Shown: positions 37,608 through 47,053 of the stretch, in pieces
Numbering within the stretch: the first letter of the stretch is position 1
How the letters are laid out: every line of letters begins with the position of its first letter
NCBI GenBank assembly: GCA_963726755.1
Contig: CAVSDB010000001.1
Location: forward strand, 1,426,001-1,490,000
Reading direction: 5' to 3'
DNA from: DATKIY01 sp963726755
GTDB taxonomy: Bacteria > Actinomycetota > Actinomycetes > JAHEKZ01
Length of the DNA stretch: 64,000 nt
Notes under the pieces: generated by a model
The model's input: the letters and a program-made list of their open reading frames with translations, nothing else
What the model was told of the DNA's origin: nothing
Databases searched by the model: none
Translations under genes and position numbers: made by a program

Positions 37608-39391
37608 GTGCCGCCACTTGATCCACGCCTGCTCGCCTCCGCCAAGTCGGCTCGGGTCTATCTCACGATTACCGTGGTGCTCGGCACGGCGTCCGCTTTT
37701 CTCGTCGTCGCCTTCTCGTACCTGCTCGCCCGGATCATCACCGATGCTTTCCAACAGGACGATGGCTTCTCCGATCTCGGACCTTTGCTCGGTTGGCTAG
37801 TGGTCGTCGTGCTCTCTCGTGTCGCCTTCTCGTACCTGCTAGCGCGAATCATCAGCAATGCTTTCCAACAGGACGAAGGCTTCTCCGATCTCGGACCTTT
37901 GCTCGGTTGGCTGGTGGTCGTCGTACTGCTGCGATCGGTGGTGGGGTACCTCCAAGAAGGTGTCGCAGCTCGCTCCAGCGCTGGCGTGAAGCACGAGTTT
38001 CGCGTACTGCTTCTCGCCAAGGTTTCTGCACTAGGACCGGTGTGGCTATCTGGGCAGCGGCGAAGTGACTTAGTGCTCTTGATGGGGCGCGGGTTGGACG
38101 CTCTCGACAACTACTTCGCGCGTTACCTGCCACAGCTGGTCTTGAGTGTCATCGTCCCGATCGTGGTGATCTCGGTGATGTTCACCCAGGACTGGCTTTC
38201 GGCCCTCATCGTGCTTCTCACGCTGCCGTTGATCCCGGTGTTCATGGTGCTGATCGGGTGGACGACCCAGCGAGCTCAGGAGCGGCAATGGCACTCGCTG
38301 ACACTGCTCGCGGGACACTTCCTTGACGTGGTCCGAGGTCTCCCCACGCTTAAGGTGTTCGGCCGGGCGAAGGCCCAAGGTCGACTCGATACGTGCGGTC
38401 AGCGACGAGTATCGCGTCCGCACCATGAAGGTTCTGCGAATCTCGTTTCTGTCATCTCTGGCTTTGGAGTTGTTAGCGACACTGTCGGTCGCAATTGTTG
38501 CGGTCGAGATCGGCATCAGGTTGGTCAACGGCTCGCTGACGTTGTTCGTTGGGCTCTTCGTCCTCCTACTGGCACCTGAGGCTTACCTACCGTTGCGACT
38601 TGTCGGACAACATTTCCACGCCAGCCAGGAGGGCGTTACCGCCGTGGCGTCGGTGTTCGCGGTGCTCGACACCGACGAACCCGATCACGCTGGACGGACG
38701 TCAGTCGACCTGCGCCAGGCGACGCTGGAAATGTCCGACGTGGTCGTGCGGTATCCGGGCCGAGACCAGGTCGCGATGCAGGCATCACTTCAGATTCGCC
38801 CCGGCGAACTGGTCGCAGTGGTTGGCCCAAGCGGCTGCGGGAAGTCGACGCTGCTGATGCTGCTTGCCGGGCTGGTCGATCCGGATGACGGGACACTCAC
38901 CGTCACCGAAAGCGGAGAACGAAGTGCCGTGGCAAGCGATCGACGTCGACCAGTGGCGTCGACAGATCGCCTGGGTCCCCCAGCGGCCGGCGTTCGTGGC
39001 TGGATCTGTCGCTGACAACCTACGCCTCGTCGTTCCCGAGGCCACGGATGAACAGCTCCGCCGCGCGTTGGCCGCAGTCGGCGCCGAATTCGTCCTGGAA
39101 CATCCGGACAGCATCAACTGGCAGCTCGGCGAAAGCGGTCGCGGTATGAGCGCCGGACAACGACAACGAGTCGCACTAGCTCGAGCCCTTCTTCGAAACC
39201 CTTCCCTGGTGCTGCTTGACGAGCCAACAGCCAGCCTGGACGGACCGAGTGAGCGAGCAGCGGTCGACGCCATTCGGGCAATAGCGCAAGACCGAACGGT
39301 GATCGTGGTCGCCCATCGCCAGCCCCTGATCGACATGGCCGATCGGGTGCTCGTCATGTCTGCTCCGCACCAGGAGGTGGAGGTCTCGTGA
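37608..39391 (+). CDS. cydD: Thiol reductant ABC exporter CydD with an internal duplication (frameshifted)
   Basis: CydD carries the exporter transmembrane domain (GPVWLSGQRRSDLVLLMGRG, LDALDNYFARYLPQL) and a nucleotide-binding domain. The latter has Walker A VVGPSGCGKSTLLML, signature MSAGQRQRVALARALL and Walker B LVLLDEPTASLDGP. It exports cysteine or glutathione-type reductant needed for cytochrome bd assembly. Residues about 34-71 are repeated as about 72-109 (VAFSYLLARI... then ...GPLLGWLVVVVL), an in-frame 114-bp imperfect duplication. Two shifts (near 38390 and 38920) break the frame. The stop TGA overlaps the cydC start GTG (39388). Confidence 0.87.
37707..37934 (+). repeat. 114-bp imperfect tandem duplication in cydD
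   Basis: Copy 1 begins at 37707 and copy 2 at 37821 (period 114 bp, 38 codons). The copies differ at about a dozen positions, mostly silent, with a few conservative changes (T/S, D/N, D/E). The divergence shows it is an old, in-frame duplication and not an assembly artefact. It adds a second copy of the first transmembrane hairpin. Confidence 0.85.
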
Positions 39392-41127
39392 GTGACCTGC
39401 GTCGGCTCTGGGCCTACGGCGATGACGTCCGTGGACGACTGATCGCGGCGCTCTTTCTTAGTGTCTGTGCTAGCGGCGCCGCTATCGGGCTCACTGCAAC
39501 AGCCGCCTTCTTGATTTCCAAGGCGTCGTTGCAGCCGCCGATCCTGACGTTGAGCGTCGCCATCGTGGCGGTACGTTTCTTCGGCATCAGCCGGGGTGTC
39601 GCACGCTATGCCGAAAGGCTCGTCGGTCACAACGCGGCGTTCGGCGTCCTGACCTCGTTGCGCGTGGCGGTCTACCGCCAGTTGGAACGTCTTGCTCCGT
39701 CCGCTGTTCCGCTCTACCGATCCGGGGACGTACTCAGCCGTTTCGTCAATGACGTGGAGACGAGCCAAGAACTCTTCTTGCGAGTGATCCCTCCGTATGT
39801 GACTGCGGTGGTGCTCGGGGTCGCAACGTCAATCTTTGTTGCCTGGCTGCTCCCGATTGCCGGACTGATCTGTGGAGTCGGCCTGCTGACCGCAGCGCTT
39901 GTCGTGCCAGCACTCGCGGTGACTGCGTCGCGTCGAGCCGAGTCGTCAGTTGCCGGCGAGCGTTCGGCGCTGTCCGCGCAGACTCTTCAACTGCTCGACG
40001 CACTTCCCGAACTGTTGGTCGCAGACACTTCTCAGGTCGAACAGGTGAAAGTCGGAGCCGTTGCCACCGCACTTCGCACCACGGAGGACCGACTGGCCCG
40101 TGGGCGCGGAGTCGGATCTGGTCTTGCGATTCTTATCCTCGGTGCGACGGTCCTCGGTTGCCTGGTCGTCGGTGTTGATGCCGTAAACAACGGCCGGCTT
40201 GACGGTGTACTGCTGGCTGTCGTCGTCCTCACTCCTCTAGCAGCATTCGATCTGACAGCTCCCCTTCCGTCGGCGTACCAGCAGTGGCTCACCGTGAAAG
40301 GTTCGGCGCAACGAACCTTCGAAATCATCGACAGCCAACCGTGCGTACCCGAGCCTGCATCGCCTGCACCGGTGCCGACCACCCCCCTCGTCATCGATCT
40401 CGAGAACGTCGACGTTCTATGGCCAGGTGCGACCAGTCCAGCCTTGCACGATGTCTGCGTTACATTCCGGTCCGGACAGCGCACCGCCATCGTGGGTCCC
40501 AGCGGTTCAGGCAAGTCAACGCTCGCTGCCCTACTGCTGGGCTTCCTGCAACCCGCGTCAGGATCGGTCAAGTGGAACGGCACCGACGCTCGGCAGTTCA
40601 GTACAGATGACATTCGCACCCTGATCGGCCTTCTCACGCAGGATGGGTACGTGTTCGACTCGACGATCGAAGAGAACCTCCGCATCGCTAAGCGTGATGC
40701 AACGACTGAGCAGCTAAACCACGTGCTAGCAGATGCCCGGATCCTCGACTGGGTCAGCCAACTCCCGGAAGGACTTAAGAGCAGCGTAGGTGAGCACGGC
40801 ACGTTGATGTCTGGAGGTCAGCGACAGCGGTTGTGTCTGGCCCGATTGCTGCTCGCTAACTTCAGCATCACTGTGTTCGACGAGCCCGGTGAGCACCTCG
40901 ACACGGAGACGGCCGACGCACTTACGGCCGACCTGATCGCTTTGACGGACGACAGAACGGTAGTACTGATCACCCATCGGCTGACCGGGCTGGAGTCGGT
41001 TGACCAGATCCTCGTTCTCGATCAAGGCCGAGTAACCGAGAGCGGTACGCATCAACAACTCGTCGCCCTAGAGGGTTGGTACGCCACGAACTGGCATCAC
41101 GAGACGGCGTTTTCTAGCTCACGCTGA
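39388..41127 (+). CDS. cydC: Thiol reductant ABC exporter subunit CydC
   Basis: The 579-residue partner of CydD has an ABC transmembrane domain (AAIGLTATAAFLISKASLQ, GISRGVARYAERLVGHNAAF, FVNDVETSQELFLRVIPPY) and a complete ATPase domain. That has Walker A IVGPSGSGKSTLAALLLGF, Q-loop LLTQDGYVFDSTIEENL, signature MSGGQRQRLCLARLLL, a Walker B-type ITVFDEPGEHLDTETA and a switch His in VVLITHRLTGLE. In ITVFDEPGEHLD the Walker B Glu and D-loop look normal. It works with CydD to supply periplasmic reductant for heme bd assembly. The frame is intact, and it is the last gene of the operon. Confidence 0.93.
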   Translation: MSDLRRLWAYGDDVRGRLIAALFLSVCASGAAIGLTATAAFLISKASLQPPILTLSVAIVAVRFFGISRGVARYAERLVGHNAAFGVLTSLRVAVYRQLERLAPSAVPLYRSGDVLSRFVNDVETSQELFLRVIPPYVTAVVLGVATSIFVAWLLPIAGLICGVGLLTAALVVPALAVTASRRAESSVAGERSALSAQTLQLLDALPELLVADTSQVEQVKVGAVATALRTTEDRLARGRGVGSGLAILILGATVLGCLVVGVDAVNNGRLDGVLLAVVVLTPLAAFDLTAPLPSAYQQWLTVKGSAQRTFEIIDSQPCVPEPASPAPVPTTPLVIDLENVDVLWPGATSPALHDVCVTFRSGQRTAIVGPSGSGKSTLAALLLGFLQPASGSVKWNGTDARQFSTDDIRTLIGLLTQDGYVFDSTIEENLRIAKRDATTEQLNHVLADARILDWVSQLPEGLKSSVGEHGTLMSGGQRQRLCLARLLLANFSITVFDEPGEHLDTETADALTADLIALTDDRTVVLITHRLTGLESVDQILVLDQGRVTESGTHQQLVALEGWYATNWHHETAFSSSR

Positions 41128-41181
41128 CATTGAACGCCGTCACCCCGGACACCCCGGGCTGCATCAGCCAGGTGTGCCTCG

Positions 41182-42609
41182 CTACGACCGTGACGGCAAG
41201 ACGCCAACCAGAAGTTGTTCCCATTCAGCCAACGACGTGTCCGGCAGAAAGTGGTCGATGACCCGTTGTCGGCCCGCGGCGCCTATTTGCGCAGCCAACT
41301 CCGGGTCGTTGAGGAGCCGATCGACCGCGCCCCCGAACTGCGGTAGATCGTGAGGCGACACCAACAGCCCACTCTCCCCATCAACGATTTGGTCGACGAT
41401 GCCACCCACCGCGGACGCCACCACTGGAGTCCCCTTGAACATGGCCTCGGTAACGGTCAAGCCGAAACCCTCGGCCAGACTCTTCTGCACGACAACTGTT
41501 GCGTGACGCTGGAGCGCGTTCACGATCAACGCGTTCTCTTCGAGGTCCGACATCGGAAGGCACACCAGCTGCACGCGGCTGCGTTGGTGGTGACGCAACG
41601 ATCGCCACAGTTCCCAGGTGTGCAGCAGGACCTCAGCGGCCTCCGGATCGTCAGCAACAGCCGTGACAACCGGGCCAGCAAGGACCAGATGAGCTTGCGT
41701 CCCGTCCAGCACGTAGTCCACGAAACCCCTCATCGTGCCGGACATGTCCTTGAGCCTGTCCCACCTACTGACCTGAACGACCAAGGGCGCATCCGGCGGC
41801 GGTGGCGGACCCGTGGAGATGATGTCAGCGAACCTCTCCACCCGGCTCGGCGTGCCGTCCGCCCTAACGAAAGGCACCGGCGGCGGAACACGACCGTCGA
41901 TGATCCCGACGTACGCCAAGACGTTGGCTGCCTGTTCAGCCGCCATGAACTGGTTCTTCGGCGCGAGTGGGTCGATACTTGGCTTGATGACATGCCGCCG
42001 CTCGGCGGGAACCCAGTCTGGTGCATAACCGGCCCGGGTGAAGACATACGAGTCGACGAAGGGTTCGAGGAAAGGGCGGAGGAAGTCCCACGCTTCCGCC
42101 GTCCACTCGTTGCGCAACTCCAACCCCACGTGGCAGCGCCACACCACGGGAATCTCACGCGCGGACAGCGACTCAGCAAGCCCTGCTGTCTGGGGGTCGT
42201 GCAGGATGACGACGTCACCCTCGACCACTACAGCAGCCAGGTCATTGGCGTTTCGCCGCATCACGGCCTCGTAGTGTCCCGTTTCGGCCACATCAAGTTT
42301 TCCGTCGTCTCCTGGTTCTCCGTGGAGTCGATGGTGCATGCGTTTGGTGATGTCGAAGAACTCCGGATCGCCGTCGATGACTAACCATCGTGCGTCGATG
42401 TCGGCGCCGCGCGTCAGAGGAAGCAGCACCTGCAACATTTCGGCCACACCGCCACCTGCCGGCGTGGAATTGATGTTGATGACACTGCGACCTGCCAACG
42501 CAGCACGCATAGCCGTGGCCGTCTCATCCATCAACCGGCTGGCGCGCTCACGACCGATGACCGCAGCCAACTCCAGCGGAGGTCGAGGAGCCAACCTGAC
42601 CTCTTCCAT
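41182..42609 (-). CDS. Glycosyltransferase family 4, trehalose synthase TreT-like
   Basis: ATG 42609 (MEEVRLAPRPPLELAAVIG) starts a 475-residue GT-B protein. Early motifs INSTPAGGGVAEMLQVLLPL and DVVILHDPQTAGLAE match trehalose glycosyltransferring synthase (TreT). The nucleotide-sugar region reads PLVVQVSRWDRLKDMSG, then QKSLAEGFGLTVTEAMFKGTPVV with the EGFGLTVTE donor loop. TreT joins NDP-glucose and glucose to trehalose reversibly. No other trehalose genes are adjacent, so the annotation rests on sequence pattern alone. It is convergent with cydC, 54 nt apart. Confidence 0.8.
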   Translation of the reverse strand: MEEVRLAPRPPLELAAVIGRERASRLMDETATAMRAALAGRSVININSTPAGGGVAEMLQVLLPLTRGADIDARWLVIDGDPEFFDITKRMHHRLHGEPGDDGKLDVAETGHYEAVMRRNANDLAAVVVEGDVVILHDPQTAGLAESLSAREIPVVWRCHVGLELRNEWTAEAWDFLRPFLEPFVDSYVFTRAGYAPDWVPAERRHVIKPSIDPLAPKNQFMAAEQAANVLAYVGIIDGRVPPPVPFVRADGTPSRVERFADIISTGPPPPPDAPLVVQVSRWDRLKDMSGTMRGFVDYVLDGTQAHLVLAGPVVTAVADDPEAAEVLLHTWELWRSLRHHQRSRVQLVCLPMSDLEENALIVNALQRHATVVVQKSLAEGFGLTVTEAMFKGTPVVASAVGGIVDQIVDGESGLLVSPHDLPQFGGAVDRLLNDPELAAQIGAAGRQRVIDHFLPDTSLAEWEQLLVGVLPSRS

Positions 42610-42679
42610 GCATGCAACTCTAGTGTCGCCTGTGACTCGCAGCACGAAGCATGGAGTTCAGGTCGGTGCCGTCTGCAAC

Positions 42680-42970
42680 TCAGAGGTCCCTTGGAGCGGG
42701 CGCGGGCTGCTTCAGCAACCGAGTGAGGAGCACAAGCCCAACCAGTGTGATGCCGACAACCATGAGACTTTCTCGCCCCGCGTGAAGCAGCCAAGCGAAA
42801 ATCCACGACGCGACCCAAATGCTGAGTGCGAAGCCCAGGAAGCCTGCGATCGGCATCGCCCGGTAGCTGGGCGTGATGCCGAACAGGGGTATGTGCCATG
42901 CCGCCCACACCAGACTCACCAGTCCAGCTGAGGTGACGACCGAGTGGCGTCCGCCACGAGTTGGTGTGCA
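42680..42970 (-). pseudogene. CPBP-type intramembrane protease fragment (C-terminal half only)
   Basis: The reverse strand encodes LVSLVWAAWHIPLF, the third conserved motif region of the CPBP (Abi/CAAX protease) family, then FGFALSIWVASWIFAWLLHA and a last helix ending at the stop near 42680. The EExxxR catalytic motif and upstream helices are not found in any frame before 43226, so this is an N-terminally truncated remnant unless further indels hide it. The 255 bp upstream (42971-43226) hold no gene I can recognise. The missing catalytic motif implies no protease activity. Confidence 0.5.
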
Positions 42971-43226
42971 ACATCCGTAACCAGTATGCCAACGGCATGC
43001 ACCAACTACTCGTCGCGGCATGACAGATGACGTGGGCACGTTGCTCGGCACGCTTAGACCCGAATTGACTGACCTCGTCTGATACACGTTCTGCCAGTGA
43101 TCTTCTGTAACGGGGACCATTGGCCCATTCTGTCGCGGCGACGTGTCGTTCATTGCGTCCAGGTAAACTCAATCCGCACGCACAGGAATACTGAGCCACA
43201 CTCGGGCTCGCAGGAGGGCAACGTTG

Positions 43227-43430
43227 ATGCTCCAGTATCTGATCGGCGGCGTAGTCGTTGTCTTCTTGGTGCTGCTCGTCGTTGGTGGCCTGACAGGTCG
43301 GGTGAAACTTCGGAACTGCTGCAGCATCGCGAACCCCGACCACGATCTCCGCATGAGATCAACCGGGCCAGACTCGAACGCTAATCCCCCCGCGAGTCAG
43401 GGCACCGGAAGTGGATCGCACAGCTTGTAG
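43227..43430 (+). CDS. Small conserved single-TM membrane protein
   Basis: ATG 43227 follows GGAGGG by about 10 nt. The product is one strong N-terminal helix (MLQYLIGGVVVVFLVLLVVG) followed by LTGRVKLRNCCSIANPDHDLRMR. The CCS-A-DP--DLRMR segment typifies a small actinobacterial membrane protein family of unknown role. Homologues usually end soon after DLRMR. The extra tail here suggests an indel near 43360, and in a neighbouring frame the stop would be at 43384, just before the convergent gene end. Confidence 0.65.
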   Translation: MLQYLIGGVVVVFLVLLVVGGLTGRVKLRNCCSIANPDHDLRMRSTGPDSNANPPASQGTGSGSHSL

Positions 43431-43549
43431 ATGTAGTCGAAGAAAGTGAAGTACACATCGCTGCCCTTGCGCGATCGTCGACATAGAGCCCCGCAACGTA
43501 CTGGTTCACCGACGATCGTCAGCGCCGTCCTCGCCCGGACCGCGATCAC
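43397..43549 (-). CDS. Possible small gene with strong coding bias (frameshifted)
   Basis: The reverse strand ends in KGSDVYFTFFDYIYKLCDPL, whose codons (TAC, TTC, GAC, ATC, AAG, CTG) look strongly coding. An adjacent frame upstream gives NQYVAGLYVDDRA, also coding-like. Two one-base shifts join these to IAVRARTALTIV. GTG at 43549 is a possible start. The product would be about 50 residues. It ends at TGA 43397-43399, facing the end of the 43227 gene. I do not recognise the family; it may be a remnant of a longer gene. Confidence 0.35.
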   Translation of the reverse strand: MIAVRARTALTIVGEPVRCGALCRRSRKGSDVYFTFFDYIYKLCDPLPVP

Positions 43550-43606
43550 TCGGATGGGTGGTTCGATGCGGACTTGGACAGCTTGCGTACAGGAAGCCGT
43601 ACGCTG

Positions 43607-44020
43607 ATGGTCGTGACGGCCCATGAGTTCTTCGAGCGCGTCACCATCGTCTTTGAGGTCCTCGGCGTGATTGTTCTGGTTCTTGGCCTCTTGTCAGCTT
43701 TCGTAGTGGCGGTCATCGTGTGGCGTCGGGATCACGACACCCACCGCACGATAACGACGTTCCGCAACACGTTCGGAAGTTCGCTGCTGCTGTCGCTGGA
43801 GATCCTGATCGCGGCGGACCTAACGCGGACGTTGACGATAGAACCGACACTCGCCAACGTCCTGGTCCTAGGCACGATTGTGTTGATCCGCACCGTGTTG
43901 TCGATCTCGCTCGATGTCGAGATGGACGGGGTGGCACCGTGGCGGCGGCGAGCCTTGGAGAGCGGCGGCGAGAAGTTGACCCGGACCGTGCGCAACGCGA
44001 CCACTGACACCGCCACCTGA
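43607..44020 (+). CDS. DUF1622 membrane protein
   Basis: The 137-residue protein has three predicted helices (IVFEVLGVIVLVLGLLSAFV, LLLSLEILIAADLTRTL, ANVLVLGTIVLIRTVLSI) with the DUF1622 motif SLEILIAADLTRT and RTVLSISLDVEMDG. The function is unknown. The ATG choice at 43607 avoids a long basic N-terminal extension in the same frame. It converges with the next gene. Confidence 0.82.
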   Translation: MVVTAHEFFERVTIVFEVLGVIVLVLGLLSAFVVAVIVWRRDHDTHRTITTFRNTFGSSLLLSLEILIAADLTRTLTIEPTLANVLVLGTIVLIRTVLSISLDVEMDGVAPWRRRALESGGEKLTRTVRNATTDTAT

Positions 44021-44067
44021 GGGTGGCGAGATGCGTAGATTCTGGCGGTGGCTACGCGCGCAGTGCT

Positions 44068-44832
44068 CTACAAGGCGACTAACTGGAGAAATGCGTGTCC
44101 CAGCGTCTTGCGATAACCGCCGAGGTATCCCTGGCGTTGTGATCGAGCCTTCTCGCGGACGGCTTCGGCATCGGCATGGTTTGTGTCGTGTTGGGTCAAC
44201 CAGTGGGTGTAGCCCGCGCTGTACCGGGACTCGAAGTCGTCCCATTCCTCCAAGCTTGCCTCGCGCACGCCGGCAACACCGAAACCGTGGACAACGGCCC
44301 GCTCAGTCAGCGTGGCTAGTGACACGAGCTCGTCGTCGCGTCCCGCGAGAGGTGCGGTGGCCTCAGGTGTAGGGGGCTGGCTCCAGATTCCGTCGCCGAA
44401 CACCACCCGGCCGCCACGACGTACACGCTCGCGGATGGCTGTCAGAGCCGCGTCGTAATCCAGGGGTTGCCCAGCTGTAGTTGGAGGTCCCCAAACCTGG
44501 GTGGCCCCGATCGCGATCAGTGCATCGACCTGGTCCGGCCCGCTAATGGACCCCTCACCTTGCAGGAAGCTGACGCGTTTTCCTAGACCGCGCTCAGTAG
44601 CCCTGCGCTGTGCTTCGATGAGAAACGCTGGGTTGATGTCAACACCCACGCCTTCCGATAGCGGCGCATCGGCAGTGACGCGCAAGAGCAGTTCGCCCCA
44701 GCCGCAACCGACGTCGATGACGGTCCCACCGTCTTGCAGCCCCGCAGCCAGCCAAGCGGCGAGTACCGCTGCGCGTTGCTCCGACATCGGAGACAGGAAA
44801 TTAAGATCTTCGTAAAGTGGAGGTAGGCGCAT
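44068..44832 (-). CDS. SAM-dependent methyltransferase
   Basis: ATG 44832 (MRLPPLYEDLNFLSPMSEQRA) follows aaggg by about 7 nt. Motif I is TVIDVGCGWGELLLRV, motif II GVGVDINPAFLIEAQRRA, and motif III VDALIAIGATQVWG. Motif IV is GGRVVFGDGIWSQPP. The protein has 254 residues and methylates an unidentified small molecule. The PP-T-E-A and TDLA-type helices resemble proteins annotated as class I methyltransferases of unknown function. It is downstream of the sigma factor gene region but transcribed separately. Confidence 0.82.
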   Translation of the reverse strand: MRLPPLYEDLNFLSPMSEQRAAVLAAWLAAGLQDGGTVIDVGCGWGELLLRVTADAPLSEGVGVDINPAFLIEAQRRATERGLGKRVSFLQGEGSISGPDQVDALIAIGATQVWGPPTTAGQPLDYDAALTAIRERVRRGGRVVFGDGIWSQPPTPEATAPLAGRDDELVSLATLTERAVVHGFGVAGVREASLEEWDDFESRYSAGYTHWLTQHDTNHADAEAVREKARSQRQGYLGGYRKTLGHAFLQLVAL

Positions 44833-44987
44833 TTCGCAACCCTTCTGCTTGACGCATCGACTCGGACGGCAGAAAGCTGCTGCGAACTCTAGGTGCCGCC
44901 GCACCTCAAACCGGGCACCCAAGATTTCCACAGAATGAATGCGGAGTTTGTTGCGCTGGATGTGGGAGAGCGCGTCGTTCTTAGGAT

Positions 44988-46454
44988 TTAGTCGAGGTAG
45001 TCGCGGAGGACTTGCGAGCGGCTGGGGTGGCGCAGTTTGCTCATCGTCTTGGACTCGATCTGACGTATGCGCTCACGCGTAACTCCGTAGACCTTGCCGA
45101 TCTCGTCGAGCGTCTTCGGCTGTCCATCGGTGAGACCGAAACGCATCGACACAACACCGGCTTCGCGGTCCGACAACGTGTCGAGCACCGCGTGCAACTG
45201 CTCCTGCAGCAGCGTGAATGACACCGCATCCGCGGGAACAACCGCTTCAGAGTCTTCGATGAGGTCACCGAATTCGCTGTCGCCGTCTTCACCCAGCGGC
45301 GTGTGCAACGAGATGGGCTCGCGTCCATACTTCTGGACCTCGACGACCTTCTCAGGTGTCATGTCGAGTTCACGCGCAAGTTCTTCGGGGGTTGGTTCGC
45401 GTCCGAGGTCCTGCAACATCTGGCGTTGAACACGCGCCAACTTGTTGATGACCTCAACCATGTGGACCGGGATACGGATCGTGCGTGCCTGGTCAGCCAT
45501 GGCGCGAGTGATCGCCTGACGGATCCACCACGTCGCGTACGTCGAGAACTTGTAGCCCTTGGTGTAGTCGAACTTTTCGACAGCACGGATCAGACCGAGG
45601 TTGCCCTCTTGAATGAGGTCGAGGAAGAGCATGCCGCGACCGGTGTAGCGCTTGGCGAGCGAGACGACGAGTCGAAGGTTGGCCTCAAGCAGGTGGTCCT
45701 TCGCACGACGACCGTCTTCGGCGATCCACTTGAGCTCGCGGACCATCTTGTCCGACAGCTTCTTCGGGCCGTTCAACTTCTCCTCGGCGAACAAGCCAGC
45801 CTCGATGCGCTTGGCGAGTTCAACCTCTTGCTCGGCGTTGAGAAGTGCGACCTTTCCGATCTGCTTCAAGTAGTCCTTGACGGGGTCGGCAGTCGCGCCG
45901 GCGACCATGACCTGCTGCACGGGCTCGTCGGACTCGTCCTTGTGCGAGATGACGAAGCCCTTTTCCTCGGGCTCGGTCTTGGCCAGTTCCTCGGCGACCT
46001 CTTCGTCGCTAACCGGCAGACCATCATCCGCAACCGGAATCTCGACAGTGGCGACGCCGACTGGCGCGTCCTTTGATGCGGCCTTGCCCTTCGTCGCTGG
46101 CTCAGCCGATTTCGCGGCGGCCTTCTTGGCTGGGGCGGCCTTCTTCGCGACCGGCGCCTTCTTAGCTGGTGCCTTCTTGACCGCGACAGCCTTCTTGGCT
46201 GGGGCGGCCTTCTTCGCGACCGGCGCCTTCTTGGCCGGTGCCTTCTTCACAGCGACAGCCTTCTTCGGCGCGGCCTTCTTGGCGGGCGCCTTGGTGGGGG
46301 GCCGCTTGGACGCAGTCGCCTTCTTGGCGACGGCCGTCTTAGCCGGAACTGACTTCTTGGCCGGGGCCTTTTTGGCCGCTGCCTTCTTTGCAGGTTTGGT
46401 CACCGTTGCCTTACGGGTAGCAGCAGCAGGTGTTGTAGTGCGAGCACGGCTCAT
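44988..46454 (-). CDS. sigA: Primary RNA polymerase sigma factor (HrdB/SigA type)
   Basis: The 488 residues form a long basic N-terminal tail (about 1-150) rich in KKAPAKKA, followed by region 1.2 (VKDYLKQIGKVALLNAEQEVELA), region 2 (RYTGRGMLFLDLIQEGNLGLIRAVEKFDY, YKFSTYATWWIRQAITRAM), region 3 and region 4 (QPKTLDEIGKVYGVTRERIRQIESKTMSKLRHPSR). It directs housekeeping promoters with a -10 of the TAnnnT kind seen in this window. The C-terminus is very like actinobacterial HrdB. The basic tail contains a perfect duplication, and such tails are common in actinobacterial primary sigma factors. GAGGAGG is upstream of the ATG. Confidence 0.96.
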   Translation of the reverse strand: MSRARTTTPAAATRKATVTKPAKKAAAKKAPAKKSVPAKTAVAKKATASKRPPTKAPAKKAAPKKAVAVKKAPAKKAPVAKKAAPAKKAVAVKKAPAKKAPVAKKAAPAKKAAAKSAEPATKGKAASKDAPVGVATVEIPVADDGLPVSDEEVAEELAKTEPEEKGFVISHKDESDEPVQQVMVAGATADPVKDYLKQIGKVALLNAEQEVELAKRIEAGLFAEEKLNGPKKLSDKMVRELKWIAEDGRRAKDHLLEANLRLVVSLAKRYTGRGMLFLDLIQEGNLGLIRAVEKFDYTKGYKFSTYATWWIRQAITRAMADQARTIRIPVHMVEVINKLARVQRQMLQDLGREPTPEELARELDMTPEKVVEVQKYGREPISLHTPLGEDGDSEFGDLIEDSEAVVPADAVSFTLLQEQLHAVLDTLSDREAGVVSMRFGLTDGQPKTLDEIGKVYGVTRERIRQIESKTMSKLRHPSRSQVLRDYLD

Positions 46455-46642
46455 AGGAGCGAGTGCCTCCTCGCGAGAAATATCGACCGCGGAGCGGTTC
46501 TGGTGGGAGATGTCCAGGACCTGGCGCCGTCAGGCCGGGCTCCCAGGGTCAGACATGGACATTGTAGTCGGGGACCCCATCAGGTCTGTAATAGGCCAAC
46601 GCCTCAGAGCGTCGGGACATTTCCCCCACTGCAAAAGTGGGG

Positions 46643-47053
46643 TCAGGCGTCGCGCGGCCGCTTAACCGCGAGCACCGGGCAGTCGGCGTCCAGCAGGACC
46701 CGCTGCGCGTTGCTTCCCATGATCAACTTGCCCACCGGGGTGCGTCGACGCAGCCCGATGATGATCAACTCGGCACCTACCTCTTCGGCCACTGCCACGA
46801 GATCTTCGGCAGGGTCGTTCCCTCGGACGAGTCCGCGTACCTCGTGCTTGACGCCCGAGGAATCGAGACGTTCCCGCAGGGCCTTGACCTGCTCGTCCGT
46901 CAGAGCCAGGTCCTCGTAGTCGGCCGTCCGGCCCCCGCGCTGGGAGTTGACCACGATCAACGTGGACTCCCGGAGTTTGGCCTCGGCGACGGCTCGCTCG
47001 ATGGCGGCCTCTCCCTCGGGGCTGGGCAGATATCCCACAACGATGGTGCCCAC
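46643..47053 (-). CDS. Universal stress protein family
   Basis: GTG 47053 follows AAGGAGG by 7 nt. The product MGTIVVGYLPSPEGEAAIER has 136 residues. DPAEDLVAVAEEVGAELIII and GLRRRTPVGKLIMGSNAQRVL hold the UspA ATP-binding pattern, with GxxxG-like VGKLIMGSNAQ and VLLDADCPVLAVK at the end. It probably binds ATP as a dimer and responds to stress or low oxygen. The gene stands alone between the sigma factor and the secreted PKD-like protein; no GGGAC box is seen here. Confidence 0.9.
   Translation of the reverse strand: MGTIVVGYLPSPEGEAAIERAVAEAKLRESTLIVVNSQRGGRTADYEDLALTDEQVKALRERLDSSGVKHEVRGLVRGNDPAEDLVAVAEEVGAELIIIGLRRRTPVGKLIMGSNAQRVLLDADCPVLAVKRPRDA

Noticed and set aside
37707..37934. CydD duplication as an assembly artefact
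   Set aside because: The two copies differ at about a dozen positions, mostly silent, so it is a real, old duplication.
42680..43226. Intact CPBP protease
   Set aside because: The EExxxR motif is not found in any frame upstream of the C-terminal helices, so I call it a fragment.
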